In this document: positions 16,619-25,302 of the stretch, in pieces
How positions within the stretch are numbered: position 1 is the first letter of the stretch
Layout: every line of letters begins with the position of its first letter
NCBI GenBank assembly: GCA_043734785.1
Contig: JAYTEX010000089.1
Location: 1-51,728, forward strand
Direction: 5' to 3'
DNA length: 51,728 nt
Source of the DNA: CAIKBL01 sp043734785
GTDB taxonomy: Bacteria > Pseudomonadota > Gammaproteobacteria > Ga0077536
Translations under genes and position numbers: made by a program
The notes under the pieces: model-generated
What the model was told of the DNA's origin: nothing
What the model saw: the letters and a program-made list of their open reading frames with translations, nothing else
The model's database searches: none

Positions 16619-17710
16619 TCAATCGAAAGTCAGTACCGTGCGAGTGACTTCGCCCGCTGTCATCGCGCGAAAGGCTTCATCGATACGTTCCAGTGGCTGG
16701 TGCCGGGTTACCATTGCGTCGAGATCGAGGCGACCCTGGCGATAAAATTCGAGATAGCGAGGCGCATCAATCGTGAAACGGTTCGACCCCATCATGCAGC
16801 CCATGACGCGCTTTTCGAGAAAGAAATGCGCGGCGTTCAACGTGACGACCTCGCCATGCGGAATGGCGCCGACGAGTACGGCTGTGCCGCGCGGCGCGAG
16901 GCAGTAGAACGCCTGCTCAAGCAACTTGGGAACCCCGACCGCCTCGAAGGCATAGTCGGCCCCGCCACCGGTCATCTTGCGGATGGTCTTGACGGTATCG
17001 CCGGCCGCGGCGTTGATGACATCGGTTGCGCCGAACTTGCGTGCACTCGCTAGCTTTTCGTCCAGCAGATCGACCGCAATGATTTGCCTCGCGCCTGCAA
17101 TCCGCGCGCCCTGGATGACAGAAATGCCGACACCGCCGGCACCGAATACGACCACGCTCGATCCCGGCACGACCTGCGCCGTGTTGAGCGCCGCACCGAC
17201 TCCGGTCATGACCGCACACCCGACTAGGGCGGCGCGGTCCAGGGGAATATCCTTGTCGATCTTCACGACTGCGCGGTGATGTAGCAGCATCGCTTCCGCG
17301 AATGCACCGAGATCCGCGAACTGGTGGATGGTTTCTCCTGCACGCGAGATGCGTGGCGCATCATCCGCACCGCGGCGGTTGGCGCCGCGATCCGCGCACA
17401 AGTGGGGACGCCCTTGCACACATTGCGCACAGGCACCGCAGAACAGCGAGGTACAGGCAATCACGTGATCGCCAGGTCCGACATTGCGGACCTGACCGCC
17501 GACGGCGAGCACGATGCCGGCGGGCTCATGGCCCAGGATCGTTGGGCGTGGCGCGAGAATCCCGCCATGGAGGGCGTGCAAATCGCTATGACACACCCCG
17601 CAGGCCACGGTCTTAACGAGTACTTCCTCGGGACCAGGTTCCGCAAGTTCGACGTCTTCGATGCTGAGGGCTTGATGCGTCTCGCGAAAAACCGCTGCCT
17701 TGACCTTCAT
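16619..17710 (-). CDS. Zinc-dependent class III-like alcohol dehydrogenase
   Basis: A 363-residue medium-chain dehydrogenase. Catalytic zinc ligands lie in CGVCHSD (C40) and GHEPAG (H61), with a further Cys in VGCAVMTG. The structural zinc site is complete (C91, C94, C97, C105). The NAD-binding loop is GAGGVG. The layout is that of the long-chain/NDMA-dependent and class III-like branch, which oxidises alcohols or reduces aldehydes and may use mycothiol- or glutathione-adducts; no cofactor-specific residue can be read with certainty. It lies downstream of the LLM oxidoreductase gene on the same strand, separated by 263 bases with no obvious terminator. Confidence 0.9.
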   Translation of the reverse strand: MKVKAAVFRETHQALSIEDVELAEPGPEEVLVKTVACGVCHSDLHALHGGILAPRPTILGHEPAGIVLAVGGQVRNVGPGDHVIACTSLFCGACAQCVQGRPHLCADRGANRRGADDAPRISRAGETIHQFADLGAFAEAMLLHHRAVVKIDKDIPLDRAALVGCAVMTGVGAALNTAQVVPGSSVVVFGAGGVGISVIQGARIAGARQIIAVDLLDEKLASARKFGATDVINAAAGDTVKTIRKMTGGGADYAFEAVGVPKLLEQAFYCLAPRGTAVLVGAIPHGEVVTLNAAHFFLEKRVMGCMMGSNRFTIDAPRYLEFYRQGRLDLDAMVTRHQPLERIDEAFRAMTAGEVTRTVLTFD

Positions 17711-17973
17711 GGATGATGCTCCTTGGATACTGCCGCGCAGCGTCGGTAGGGGTTTGCAATGCGGATCTCCTGATGCTGAAGGGGGAGACTCGATTTGCGC
17801 CAGTTCGCGTGATTCACCGCTGACCTGGCGATGTTAAGGCACCACACCGCATTGAATCCAGCGTCAAGTAGCACGATGGCGCTAATGCCGCGAGCGCCCA
17901 CCAGCCGCGCAGCGCCGGATTCTCTGGGTGATGATGCGTCCATGACCGTGGCGGTTTTACGCGCGCCGCGTAA

Positions 17974-18849
17974 CTATAGGGCGTGCGTGCGCTCGACGAT
18001 GTTCGCGGACTTCTCAAGCCACTCTGGCGCGGCGCCGTTCGAAATTTCTTCCGACATGCTGATCGAGAAGAGCACGAGGCGTGTCGCGCCGGCGTCACGG
18101 TAGGCTTTAAGGGTTGCGTTCGAGAGTTGTCCCTGCTCTGGATCGACGAACGGGCAGAAGACAAGTTTTGCGGGATCACGGCCATTCGCCTGCATCATTT
18201 CGCGTAGTTGCGCCGCTTCTTTGGCGAACGAGTCGGGATCCGCCACGATGGGGCACCAGCCATCATAGCTGCGCGCAATGCGCTGCAAGGCCTTTTCGCC
18301 ATGGCCGCCGAGCAGGAATGGCGGGCCTCCGGGTTGATGCGGCTTCGGTTCACAGCGCACGGCCGGGAATTGGATCTGCTTGCCGCTGTAGCTAGGCTTG
18401 TCTTCGGTCCACAGACGACGCATGGCCTCCGTCATCTCGCGCATGCGCTGCCAGCGGGTGGTGAAGTGGGCACCCATGATTTCGGTTTCTTCTCTGAGCC
18501 AGCCGGCGCCGATGCCGAGCAGGAGGCGTCCGCGGGAATAGTAATCGAGACTTGCAATCGCTTTGGCGGTGACCAAAGTTTCGCGTTCGGGAAGCAGGCA
18601 GATCCCGGTCGCGACTTTGAGGCGAGTCGTCACCGCGGCCGCCATCGTCAACGCGACGAACGGATCAGTCCAGCGCCCGTAGTGCTCCGGCAACTCGCCC
18701 CCTAGCAGGTAGGGCGTGGTTCGTTCGACTGGAATGATCGGGTGTTCCGGGATCCACATCGAATCAAAGCCGATCTCTTCGGCGCGACGCGCCACGGTGG
18801 GCAGGTCTCCGGATTGCGCAGTGGCGATGTATAAGAAGCCGATGTTCAT
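17974..18849 (-). CDS. LLM-class F420-type oxidoreductase (291 aa)
   Basis: A luciferase-like protein close to the TIGR03619 group of probable F420-dependent oxidoreductases. MNIGFLYIATAQ, IGFDSMWIPEHP, ATGICLLPER and LGIGAGWLREE are the characteristic segments. A GGAGG ribosome site precedes the ATG at 18849. These enzymes are best known from actinobacteria; in proteobacteria F420 use is patchy, so the true cofactor could be FMN. It could reduce or oxidise a ketone, alcohol or acyl chain. It is the second LLM enzyme in the window and differs from the 415-residue one at 5934. Confidence 0.87.
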   Translation of the reverse strand: MNIGFLYIATAQSGDLPTVARRAEEIGFDSMWIPEHPIIPVERTTPYLLGGELPEHYGRWTDPFVALTMAAAVTTRLKVATGICLLPERETLVTAKAIASLDYYSRGRLLLGIGAGWLREETEIMGAHFTTRWQRMREMTEAMRRLWTEDKPSYSGKQIQFPAVRCEPKPHQPGGPPFLLGGHGEKALQRIARSYDGWCPIVADPDSFAKEAAQLREMMQANGRDPAKLVFCPFVDPEQGQLSNATLKAYRDAGATRLVLFSISMSEEISNGAAPEWLEKSANIVERTHAL

Positions 18850-19421
18850 GTGTCCTCCAAAGATGGCACTACTTACGTTGATGATGTCGTCAAGAAAAAT
18901 TCACCTGTGACCGGTAGGTTGGCCACGTCGCGCAAGCTCGGGAAAGCGCGGTGGATTCATGCGAGCCGCATGGCGTCGCGATGGCGTGTGAGATAGGCAC
19001 GACTCACCACATCCTGCTGCACGCCCAGTATGGGATGGGTGACCACATATAGCACGCCGCTGATCCGATGTTTCGGAATCAGGATGCCTTTCACACGCGT
19101 ATGGCGAGCGTCGCGCAACAATCGAGATCCCAAAAGCCACAGAACTGTCGCAAAGCCAGTGGTTTCTCGCGACGATGGGTGCGCTACCATAGCTCGACCG
19201 TGGTGCAAGAGGGGACAGACTATCGTCGAGGCGAGGATCTATTCTCGACTGGTCGCGACCATGAAGAAATTCGAGCGTGCGCGGCAACCGAGGAACGCGA
19301 GTATTCCAGATTCTCCTGTCTACATTTAGGCCCGCGATTCTCGATTCCCGAGAAAAGGACGGTTATCCTTTGGTGGTACGCCAAAGATTTACGCTTACGA
19401 TTAATCGCACAAGGAAGCTTC
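18850..19421. other. Gene-poor region
   Basis: Roughly 570 bases contain frames on both strands (for example 18957-19208 on the minus strand) that show no recognisable family, no ribosome site and no consistent codon pattern. An imperfectly placed 6-bp inverted repeat (CTTTGG/CCAAAG, 19368-19386) lies before the next small gene and could be an operator. I call no gene. Confidence 0.45.
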
Positions 19422-19670
19422 ATGACCCCAGAATCTGTACACGCACTGAAAGGCCGGATATGGAAACAACCACCATTACATCGCGCCGAGTACTTATCAG
19501 ACTTGGACGCGGCGATTGCGTTGTCTGCTGGCGAAGAGCAGGACGCGGCATTAGCAAAAATCACGAAGCGAGTGGTGCGAGCCGAGGCGCTCAACGACCG
19601 CAACATGACGCGCAAAGAGGCCGCAGCAAAGGCGGCGGCGGATAAATTGCGTCAAGAAATAGGCTTCTGA
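19422..19670 (+). CDS. Small hypothetical protein (82 aa)
   Basis: An 82-residue, highly charged, helical protein beginning MTPESVHALKGR and ending in a Lys/Ala-rich helix. The ATG at 19422 has AAGGA eight bases before it. The upstream in-frame extension to 19068 is rejected because its composition is unlike protein and it lacks a ribosome site. No family recognised; no membrane segment or metal motif. Confidence 0.5.
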   Translation: MTPESVHALKGRIWKQPPLHRAEYLSDLDAAIALSAGEEQDAALAKITKRVVRAEALNDRNMTRKEAAAKAAADKLRQEIGF

Positions 19671-19806
19671 TAGCGCAGCGCACGGAAATTCAGCCGCGAG
19701 CGCCTGATTTCGCATTGCGCCACAGCCCAGACTTCAAGCGTCGCACCTGCTACGCTTGATAAAAGCAGTGGAACTGCTTTTGGCCAAAAACAATCGAGGA
19801 GGGACC

Positions 19807-20013
19807 ATGTCCTACGTGCGAGCTAAACAATCGTTCAAGGATGCTCAACGCGCCATCAAATCGAACCATGATGTCGCCCTGCTATCCATCGTCGAAGGCC
19901 TGCTACATTTGACGACCTCGCTCGAGCACCATGTGGCTGAGCTACATTCCGAAATCGTAAAAGTGCGCAGCGGTCTCGGTGGCCGAAAAGCGCGCAAAGT
20001 CGCCCCGTTGTAG
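19807..20013 (+). CDS. Small hypothetical protein (68 aa)
   Basis: A 68-residue helical protein with a strong GAGGAGG ribosome site seven bases before the ATG. The middle (VALLSIVEGLLHLTTSLEHH) looks like an amphipathic helix pair and the C-terminus is basic (GGRKARK). I do not recognise the family. It and the 82-residue protein form a pair of small plus-strand genes before the frameshifted gene. Confidence 0.6.
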   Translation: MSYVRAKQSFKDAQRAIKSNHDVALLSIVEGLLHLTTSLEHHVAELHSEIVKVRSGLGGRKARKVAPL

Positions 20014-20072
20014 GGCCGAGGACCTATCCGCTATCGTGTTTTAAATTAACCGGGAGTCACCAATTTCTGACG

Positions 20073-20325
20073 ATGATTATGAAGCACGAACTCGAGCGAT
20101 TGCGCAACGAGAACGCTGCACTCAAAAAAGGGACTGCCGCCGGCATCTCCATGAAAGTCAGCGAGAAGGGTGGGCTCTCGGTCTATGGCATGGGGCGTTT
20201 CCCGATCACGTTGTACTAAGGCACAGTGGCTGAAGCTCCTCGATATGTCCGATGGCCTACGGGCGTTCATTGCGGCGAACGGGTGTGGCATATGTTGCAC
20301 TACCGCACCAGCAGCGCAGTGCTAG
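20073..20325 (+). pseudogene. Frameshifted small conserved protein
   Basis: The first frame encodes a leucine-rich helix (ELERLRNENAALKK) followed by KVSEKGGLSVYGMGRFPITLY, then a TAA at 20217-20219. From 20218 the +1 frame continues KAQWLKLLDMSDGLRAFIAANG. From memory, an uncharacterised small protein widespread in proteobacteria carries the same two halves as one chain (SVYGxGRFPVTLY then xxQWxxLLD). A single extra base near 20217 explains the break. The tail after AANG also looks degraded. Sequencing error is the alternative. Confidence 0.65.
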
Positions 20326-20484
20326 CTGCGAGTCGATTGCTGCGTAGCCTGCGGATACCTTAGTCTTGCCGACTCCCTAAAGGGGCGGGCTTACGGCAAC
20401 TGGCGATAAACAGGTCCGGTGTGGCCCATTCGATCGACCCCATAGCCCGCTCCGCCATTTCCGGCTAAAGTTCGACCTTCCAAT

Positions 20485-20594
20485 GGTGGCCCTACCGGTC
20501 CCCTCGCGACGCAAGACCGTGAACCCCGTCAGGCCCGGAAGGGAGCAGCGGTAACGGTGACTGCGGGTGCCGAGGTGTGGCTGGCAGGGCCGCC
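20485..20594 (+). ncRNA. ffs: 4.5S RNA (signal recognition particle RNA)
   Basis: A 110-base gene matching the bacterial small SRP RNA. The apical domain-IV core GTCAGGCCCGGAAGGGAGCAG, with the GGAA tetraloop and the asymmetric loop bound by Ffh, is preserved, as is the 3' GCTGGCAGGGCC block. The ends pair (GGTGGCCCT with AGGGCCGCC). It lies immediately before dnaX, a location seen in other proteobacteria. Confidence 0.95.
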
Positions 20595-20624
20595 GCTCCA
20601 TCCACTCATATGCCTGACAGTCCA

Positions 20625-22244
20625 ATGACCTATCAAGTTCTGGCGCGCAAATGGCGCCCGCGCGATTTCAGCCAAATGGTTGGCCAAGGCCATGTGCTGC
20701 GCGCGCTGGTCAATGCGCTGGACAGCCAGCGACTTCACCATGCCTATCTGTTTACCGGCACCCGCGGGGTCGGCAAAACCTCGATCGCGCGCGTGTTGGC
20801 CAAAGCCCTGAATTGCGAAACAGGCATCAGCAGCACCCCGTGCGGAAAGTGCAGTGCCTGTCTCGAAGTCGACCAAGGCCGTTACGTGGACTTGATCGAG
20901 GTGGATGCCGCGTCGCGCACGAAGGTGGATGAAACCCGTGAATTGCTCGACAACGTGCAGTACGCGCCTGCACGTGGGCGGTTCAAGGTCTACCTGATCG
21001 ACGAAGTCCATATGTTTTCCAATCACTCCTTCAACGCGCTGCTCAAAACGCTCGAGGAACCGCCGCCACACGTCAAATTTCTGTTGGCCACCACCGATCC
21101 CAAGCGGCTGCCCATCACGATTCTTTCGCGGTGCCTGCAGTTCAATTTGAAGCGCCTGGGGGTCGAACAGATTCAGGACCAACTGCAGCGGATCCTGGTG
21201 GCCGAGGAGATCAATGCCGAAGCGGGCGCCTTGAGCCTGATCGCGGCCGCTGCCGATGGCAGCATGCGGGATTCCCTGAGCTTGCTGGATCAGGCCATTG
21301 CATTTACGGGCGGCGCGCTCAATGTGCGTGAAGTCGCGAGCATGCTGGGTACGGTTAGCACGGAGCAGGTGATGCCGCTGCTGGATGCGCTGGCCAGCAG
21401 CGACGGCAAAGGATTGATCGCCAAAGCCCGCGAGCTGGCGGAATTTGCGCCAGACTTTGCGCAGATTCTGGGCGAGCTGCTGTCGGTGTTGCGGCGTGTC
21501 GCGGTCTACCAGGTGCTGGGCACTGAGGCGAGCTCACTGGATGAAAGCGACTCGATCAAAGTCCTCGCAGGCAGTATGAGTCCCGAAGACTGTCAACTTT
21601 TTTACCAACTGGGCCTGCTCGGACGGCGCGATTTACCGTTGGCGCCCGAGCCGCAGGTGGGTTTTGAAATGGCTTTACTGCGCATGCTGGCCTTCAAGCC
21701 AGCGGAACAGTTGAGCGAACCGGCGCCAGTGGCCCGTGCGATCCCCGCCGCTGCGACAGCATCGGCCGCACCACGTGCCGCACCACTGCCGCGTGCCGCC
21801 TCGGATCCGGTGGCGATAGCGCAGGCAGTCGCACTGCCGAGCGCAGCGCCCCCGGAACTTGATTGGGCAGCGACAGTGGCGCGTCTTGAAACGACGGGTC
21901 TGGTGCGCGAACTTGCGCGTCATTGCGCGCTCCAAAGCTTCAACGGACGCGTCGTCGAACTTGCGCTGACCCCGCAGTTACAGAATCTGCGCAGCGACCG
22001 ACAGGTCAAGGGCCTCGAGCAGGCGCTGCGCCAAGTATTGCAACACGAGGTCGTGGTGCGCTTCGTCGCGCCAGGAGCGGTGTCTGGCACGCTACTGGGC
22101 CAGACGCCCGCGCAACAATTCTCGGAGGTGGAAGCCGCGCGTCAGGCAGCGGCCGCGCATCAGATCGAGGAGGACCCGAATATTCAAACGCTGCAGCGAC
22201 AGTTCGGCGCGACGATCGAACGTGTGATCCCCAAGGATGGCTGA
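20625..22244 (+). CDS. dnaX: DNA polymerase III tau/gamma subunit
   Basis: The clamp-loader ATPase, 539 residues. Walker A GTRGVGKT lies at 45-52, the zinc module C64, C73, C76, C79 matches E. coli numbering, and LIDEVHM gives Walker B. The AAA+ core runs to about 365. A Pro/Ala-rich linker and a C-terminal tau-like domain follow, ending in a segment expected to contact the polymerase. ATG at 20625 gives the family start MTYQVLARKWRP; ATG at 20610 would add five residues. I find no A-rich slippery site of the E. coli type, so production of a short gamma form is not evident. It is followed by ybaB and recR. Confidence 0.95.
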   Translation: MTYQVLARKWRPRDFSQMVGQGHVLRALVNALDSQRLHHAYLFTGTRGVGKTSIARVLAKALNCETGISSTPCGKCSACLEVDQGRYVDLIEVDAASRTKVDETRELLDNVQYAPARGRFKVYLIDEVHMFSNHSFNALLKTLEEPPPHVKFLLATTDPKRLPITILSRCLQFNLKRLGVEQIQDQLQRILVAEEINAEAGALSLIAAAADGSMRDSLSLLDQAIAFTGGALNVREVASMLGTVSTEQVMPLLDALASSDGKGLIAKARELAEFAPDFAQILGELLSVLRRVAVYQVLGTEASSLDESDSIKVLAGSMSPEDCQLFYQLGLLGRRDLPLAPEPQVGFEMALLRMLAFKPAEQLSEPAPVARAIPAAATASAAPRAAPLPRAASDPVAIAQAVALPSAAPPELDWAATVARLETTGLVRELARHCALQSFNGRVVELALTPQLQNLRSDRQVKGLEQALRQVLQHEVVVRFVAPGAVSGTLLGQTPAQQFSEVEAARQAAAAHQIEEDPNIQTLQRQFGATIERVIPKDG

Positions 22245-22322
22245 TGCGCACGGGCTATCTCCCAGGCGCGGGCCTGCGTTCAACCGGTGGATTTTGGTGA
22301 CCAAGGGGTTAAGAGGCACGCT

Positions 22323-22646
22323 ATGAAAGGACCGTTAGGCAATCTGATGAAACAGGCGCAGCGCATGCAAGAAGACTTGAAGCGCGCACAGGATGAAATT
22401 GCCGCCCAGGAAGTGATCGGCGAAGCGGGCGCTGGACTGGTCAAAGTCACGATGAACGGTCGCCACGATGTGAAAGCCGTGAAGATTGCGCCCGAGTTGC
22501 TCCAGGACGACGTGACGATGTTGGAAGATTTGCTCGCTGCGGCCGTCAATGACGCCGTGCGTAAGGTAGAGCGTGTCAGTGCGGATAAAATGGCTGGGAT
22601 GACGCAAGGCCTCAATCTGCCGGCGGGCTTCAAGTTGCCGTTTTAG
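22323..22646 (+). CDS. YbaB/EbfC family nucleoid-associated protein
   Basis: A 108-residue DNA-binding protein of the YbaB/EbfC family, which forms tweezer-like dimers and coats DNA. LMKQAQRMQEDLKRAQ, the GLVKVTMNGRHDVK strand pair and the C-terminal MAGMTQGLNLPAGFK segment are diagnostic. The ATG at 22323 gives the family N-terminus. It sits between dnaX and recR as in most gammaproteobacteria; the gap to recR is 6 bases. Confidence 0.95.
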   Translation: MKGPLGNLMKQAQRMQEDLKRAQDEIAAQEVIGEAGAGLVKVTMNGRHDVKAVKIAPELLQDDVTMLEDLLAAAVNDAVRKVERVSADKMAGMTQGLNLPAGFKLPF

Positions 22647-22652
22647 CGCGTC

Positions 22653-23246
22653 ATGACCACCGAGGTGCTTCAGGACCTGGTCAAGGCATTGCAATGCCTG
22701 CCCGGCATCGGTCCTAAATCGGCGCAGCGCGCGGCGTTTCATCTTTTGGAGCGCAACCGCGAAGGCGCACGCAAGCTGGCCCGGGTTCTCGAAGACGCGA
22801 TGACCCGTATCGGGCACTGTGAAATGTGTCGTACGTTCAGCGAGCACCCACGCTGCCGCATCTGCGAATCGCTGGCCCGTGATCCGGGCATATTGTGTGT
22901 GGTCGAATCCCCCCTGGATGTCGCGGCGATCGAGCACGCGCTGGATTTCAAAGGTCGCTATTTTGTGTTGCTGGGACGCCTGTCGCCGATCGACGGCGTG
23001 TCGCCGGATACGCTGCGGCTGGATTTACTGGAAGCGCGGCTGGCGACTGGCGAAGTGCGTGAATTGATCGTCGCCACTGGCACGACCATGGAAGGCGAGG
23101 CGACCGCGCACTACCTGAAACAGCTGGCTCAGCAGGCGCGTGTGACGGCGACACGCATCGCCTACGGCGTCCCCATCGGGGGCGAACTCGAGTATGTCGA
23201 CAGTTCCACCTTGTCGCTCGCCATCCAGAGTCGTCGCGAGTATTGA
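22653..23246 (+). CDS. recR: Recombination mediator RecR
   Basis: A 197-residue protein of the RecFOR pathway, which helps load RecA on gapped DNA. Visible in order: the helix-hairpin-helix LPGIGPKSAQRAAFHLL (about 15-31), a C4 zinc finger (CEMC and CRIC, about 57-72), and the Toprim domain with VVESPLDVAAIE and a late GGELEYVD. Length is standard. Co-transcribed with ybaB; 35 bases before orn. Confidence 0.96.
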   Translation: MTTEVLQDLVKALQCLPGIGPKSAQRAAFHLLERNREGARKLARVLEDAMTRIGHCEMCRTFSEHPRCRICESLARDPGILCVVESPLDVAAIEHALDFKGRYFVLLGRLSPIDGVSPDTLRLDLLEARLATGEVRELIVATGTTMEGEATAHYLKQLAQQARVTATRIAYGVPIGGELEYVDSSTLSLAIQSRREY

Positions 23247-23281
23247 GGTTTCGCCACCCACCCCGGTCGTAGGGAGAGCCG

Positions 23282-23830
23282 ATGAATTTTTCGCCTGACA
23301 ACCTGCTTTGGATCGATCTTGAAATGACCGGGCTCGAGCCTGAACGAGATACGATCATCGAGATTGCGACCATCGTCACCGACGCGCACCTGAGGCAGGC
23401 GGTCGAAGGACCGGTCATTGCGATTCACCAGCCTGCGGTGGTGCTCGCGATGATGGATGAGTGGAACACGCGACACCACGGTGAGTCTGGCCTGGTCGCG
23501 CGAGTGCGCGCGAGTGCCGCACGGATGGCGGATGCCGAAGCCGCGACCCTGGCCTTTCTCGCGCAGTATGTGCCGCCTAAGGCCTCGCCGATGTGCGGCA
23601 ACAGCGTCTGCCAGGATCGCCGGTTTCTCTACCGCTACATGCCGCGTCTCGCAGAATTCTTCCATTACCGCAATCTGGATGTCAGCACCGTGAAGGAACT
23701 CCAACTGCGTTGGGCTAAACATTTACCGCCTTTTGCCAAACGCTCGAGTCATCTGGCGCTAGAGGATATTCGCGAGTCGATCGCTGAGCTCAAACACTAC
23801 CGCAGTACTTTTCTGCGCGTGCCGGAATAG
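23282..23830 (+). CDS. orn: Oligoribonuclease
   Basis: A 182-residue DEDDh 3'-5' exonuclease that clears 2-5-mer RNAs and the c-di-GMP product pGpG. D12 and E14 in IDLEMTGL, D in CQDRRFL and the HLALEDI motif give the active site. An agggagag Shine-Dalgarno precedes the ATG. Four bases separate it from nnr. Its role in pGpG turnover fits a cell that uses c-di-GMP, as the tandem PilZ gene suggests. Confidence 0.96.
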   Translation: MNFSPDNLLWIDLEMTGLEPERDTIIEIATIVTDAHLRQAVEGPVIAIHQPAVVLAMMDEWNTRHHGESGLVARVRASAARMADAEAATLAFLAQYVPPKASPMCGNSVCQDRRFLYRYMPRLAEFFHYRNLDVSTVKELQLRWAKHLPPFAKRSSHLALEDIRESIAELKHYRSTFLRVPE

Positions 23831-23834
23831 TTTC

Positions 23835-25301
23835 GTGAGCGACTTGCTGGCGTTGCACGACGTTAACGGCGTGCGTGTGCTCGAACAACGCGGGTGTGCG
23901 GCGAGTGGGATCGCGAGCTTGACACTCATGGAGCGCGCGGGCGCGGCGGCCTATCGATCGCTGCGCGCACGCTGGCCGCAAGCCACACGGATTGCCGTGG
24001 TCTGCGGTGCCGGTAACAACGGGGGGGACGGCTATGTGCTGGCACGGCTGGCGCATGCGGATCACCGAGAGGTGACGGTGATCCAGGTCGGTACGCCAGT
24101 CGCGCACAGTGATGCGGCGCTGGCCTGGCAGCAGCTGCAGGGGCACGCGATCCAGGTCACCAGCGAGTTCAGTGGGTTAGCGAGTGCCGAGCTGGTGGTC
24201 GATGCTTTGTTCGGGATTGGTCTGAATCGTCAGGTGGAAGGGTTGCCGCGCGTGGCCATCGAGGCCATGAATGCGGCAGTCTGTCCGCGCTTCAGTCTCG
24301 ATGTCCCGTCTGGCCTGAACGCGGAGACGGGCGGTGTACTTGGGGTAGCAGTGCGCGCCGCGGCGACCATCACCTTCATTGCGAATAAATGCGGGCTGGT
24401 CACCGGTGCGGCGCGTGACTTCGTAGGCGCGCTTGAGGTGGCGACCCTGGAAATACCGGCGGCAGTGTTGACTAGCGTGGCACCGCGCGCGCGTTTGAGC
24501 GGGTGGGCGGATTGGCGCGCCGTTCGTGTGCCGCGGCTGCGCACAGCACACAAGGGTGATAGCGGACATGTGCTGATTGTCGGCGGGGCGCCCGGCATGA
24601 GTGGCGCGGTACGCTTGGCGGCGGAAGCCGCGCTGCGCAGTGGCGCGGGTCTCGTCAGTGTGGCGGTGTCACCCGCGGTGGCGCACACGCTTAATCTCGG
24701 TCGCCCTGAAATAATGTCGCACGCGGTGGCAACGCCGGCTGATCTCGTTCCGTTGTTGGCGCGCGCGACCGTCGTCGCGCTCGGACCGGGCTTGGGCCAA
24801 GCCCCCTGGGCAGTCGCCTTGTGGGCGGCGTTGCGCGATGGCGATCGAACCTTGGTGCTCGACGCGGATGCGCTAAATCTCCTCGCTCGTGATCCTTCTC
24901 ATCGCCCCGACTGGATTCTAACCCCACATCCCGGCGAAGCCGCGCGCCTGCTGGGCGACCGCGATACTGCCGCCATCGCGCTCGATCGTTATGCGGCCGT
25001 GAATGCGCTCCAGCAGCGCTATGGAGGAACTGTCGTACTCAAGGGCGCCGGCACCTTGGTGCAATCGGCGAGCCAGCTTCGGGTCATCGCCGGCGGTAAT
25101 CCTGGCATGGCGAGCGGTGGGATGGGGGATGTGCTGACTGGCATCATTGCCGCGCTCCTCGCGCAGGGCGCCACCTTGGATGACGCCGCCGCGGCAGGCG
25201 CGGCCTTGCACGCCGCTGCCGGAGATGCTGCGGCAGTAGCAGGTGAGCGCGGTATGTTGGCGGGTGATCTGATGCCGTGGTTGCGCACGCTCGTCAATTA
25301 A
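23835..25301 (+). CDS. nnr: Bifunctional NAD(P)H-hydrate epimerase / dehydratase
   Basis: A 488-residue fusion that repairs hydrated NAD(P)H. The N-terminal YjeF domain (about 1-210) has the NNGGDGYVLARLA motif and epimerises (R)-NAD(P)HX. The C-terminal ribokinase-like domain (about 225-488) has HKGDSGHVLIVGG, LGPGLGQ, and GNPGMASGGMGDVLTG with the catalytic Asp, and dehydrates (S)-NAD(P)HX with ADP or ATP. GTG at 23835 is the start. The stop is one base before tsaE, so the two are translationally close. This order, nnr-tsaE-amiC, is common in gammaproteobacteria. Confidence 0.95.
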   Translation: MSDLLALHDVNGVRVLEQRGCAASGIASLTLMERAGAAAYRSLRARWPQATRIAVVCGAGNNGGDGYVLARLAHADHREVTVIQVGTPVAHSDAALAWQQLQGHAIQVTSEFSGLASAELVVDALFGIGLNRQVEGLPRVAIEAMNAAVCPRFSLDVPSGLNAETGGVLGVAVRAAATITFIANKCGLVTGAARDFVGALEVATLEIPAAVLTSVAPRARLSGWADWRAVRVPRLRTAHKGDSGHVLIVGGAPGMSGAVRLAAEAALRSGAGLVSVAVSPAVAHTLNLGRPEIMSHAVATPADLVPLLARATVVALGPGLGQAPWAVALWAALRDGDRTLVLDADALNLLARDPSHRPDWILTPHPGEAARLLGDRDTAAIALDRYAAVNALQQRYGGTVVLKGAGTLVQSASQLRVIAGGNPGMASGGMGDVLTGIIAALLAQGATLDDAAAAGAALHAAAGDAAAVAGERGMLAGDLMPWLRTLVN

Positions 25302-25302
25302 A

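Noticed and set aside
18957..19208. An 83-codon minus-strand frame in the gene-poor region
   Set aside because: No ribosome site, and I can place no family; overlapping frames on both strands look equally random.
19068..19421. N-terminal extension of the 82-residue hypothetical gene
   Set aside because: The upstream part is Arg/Ser-rich and unlike a protein domain. The ATG at 19422 has a good AAGGA.
20625..22244. Programmed frameshift in dnaX
   Set aside because: I looked for an A-rich slippery run with a downstream stem-loop as in E. coli and did not find one.
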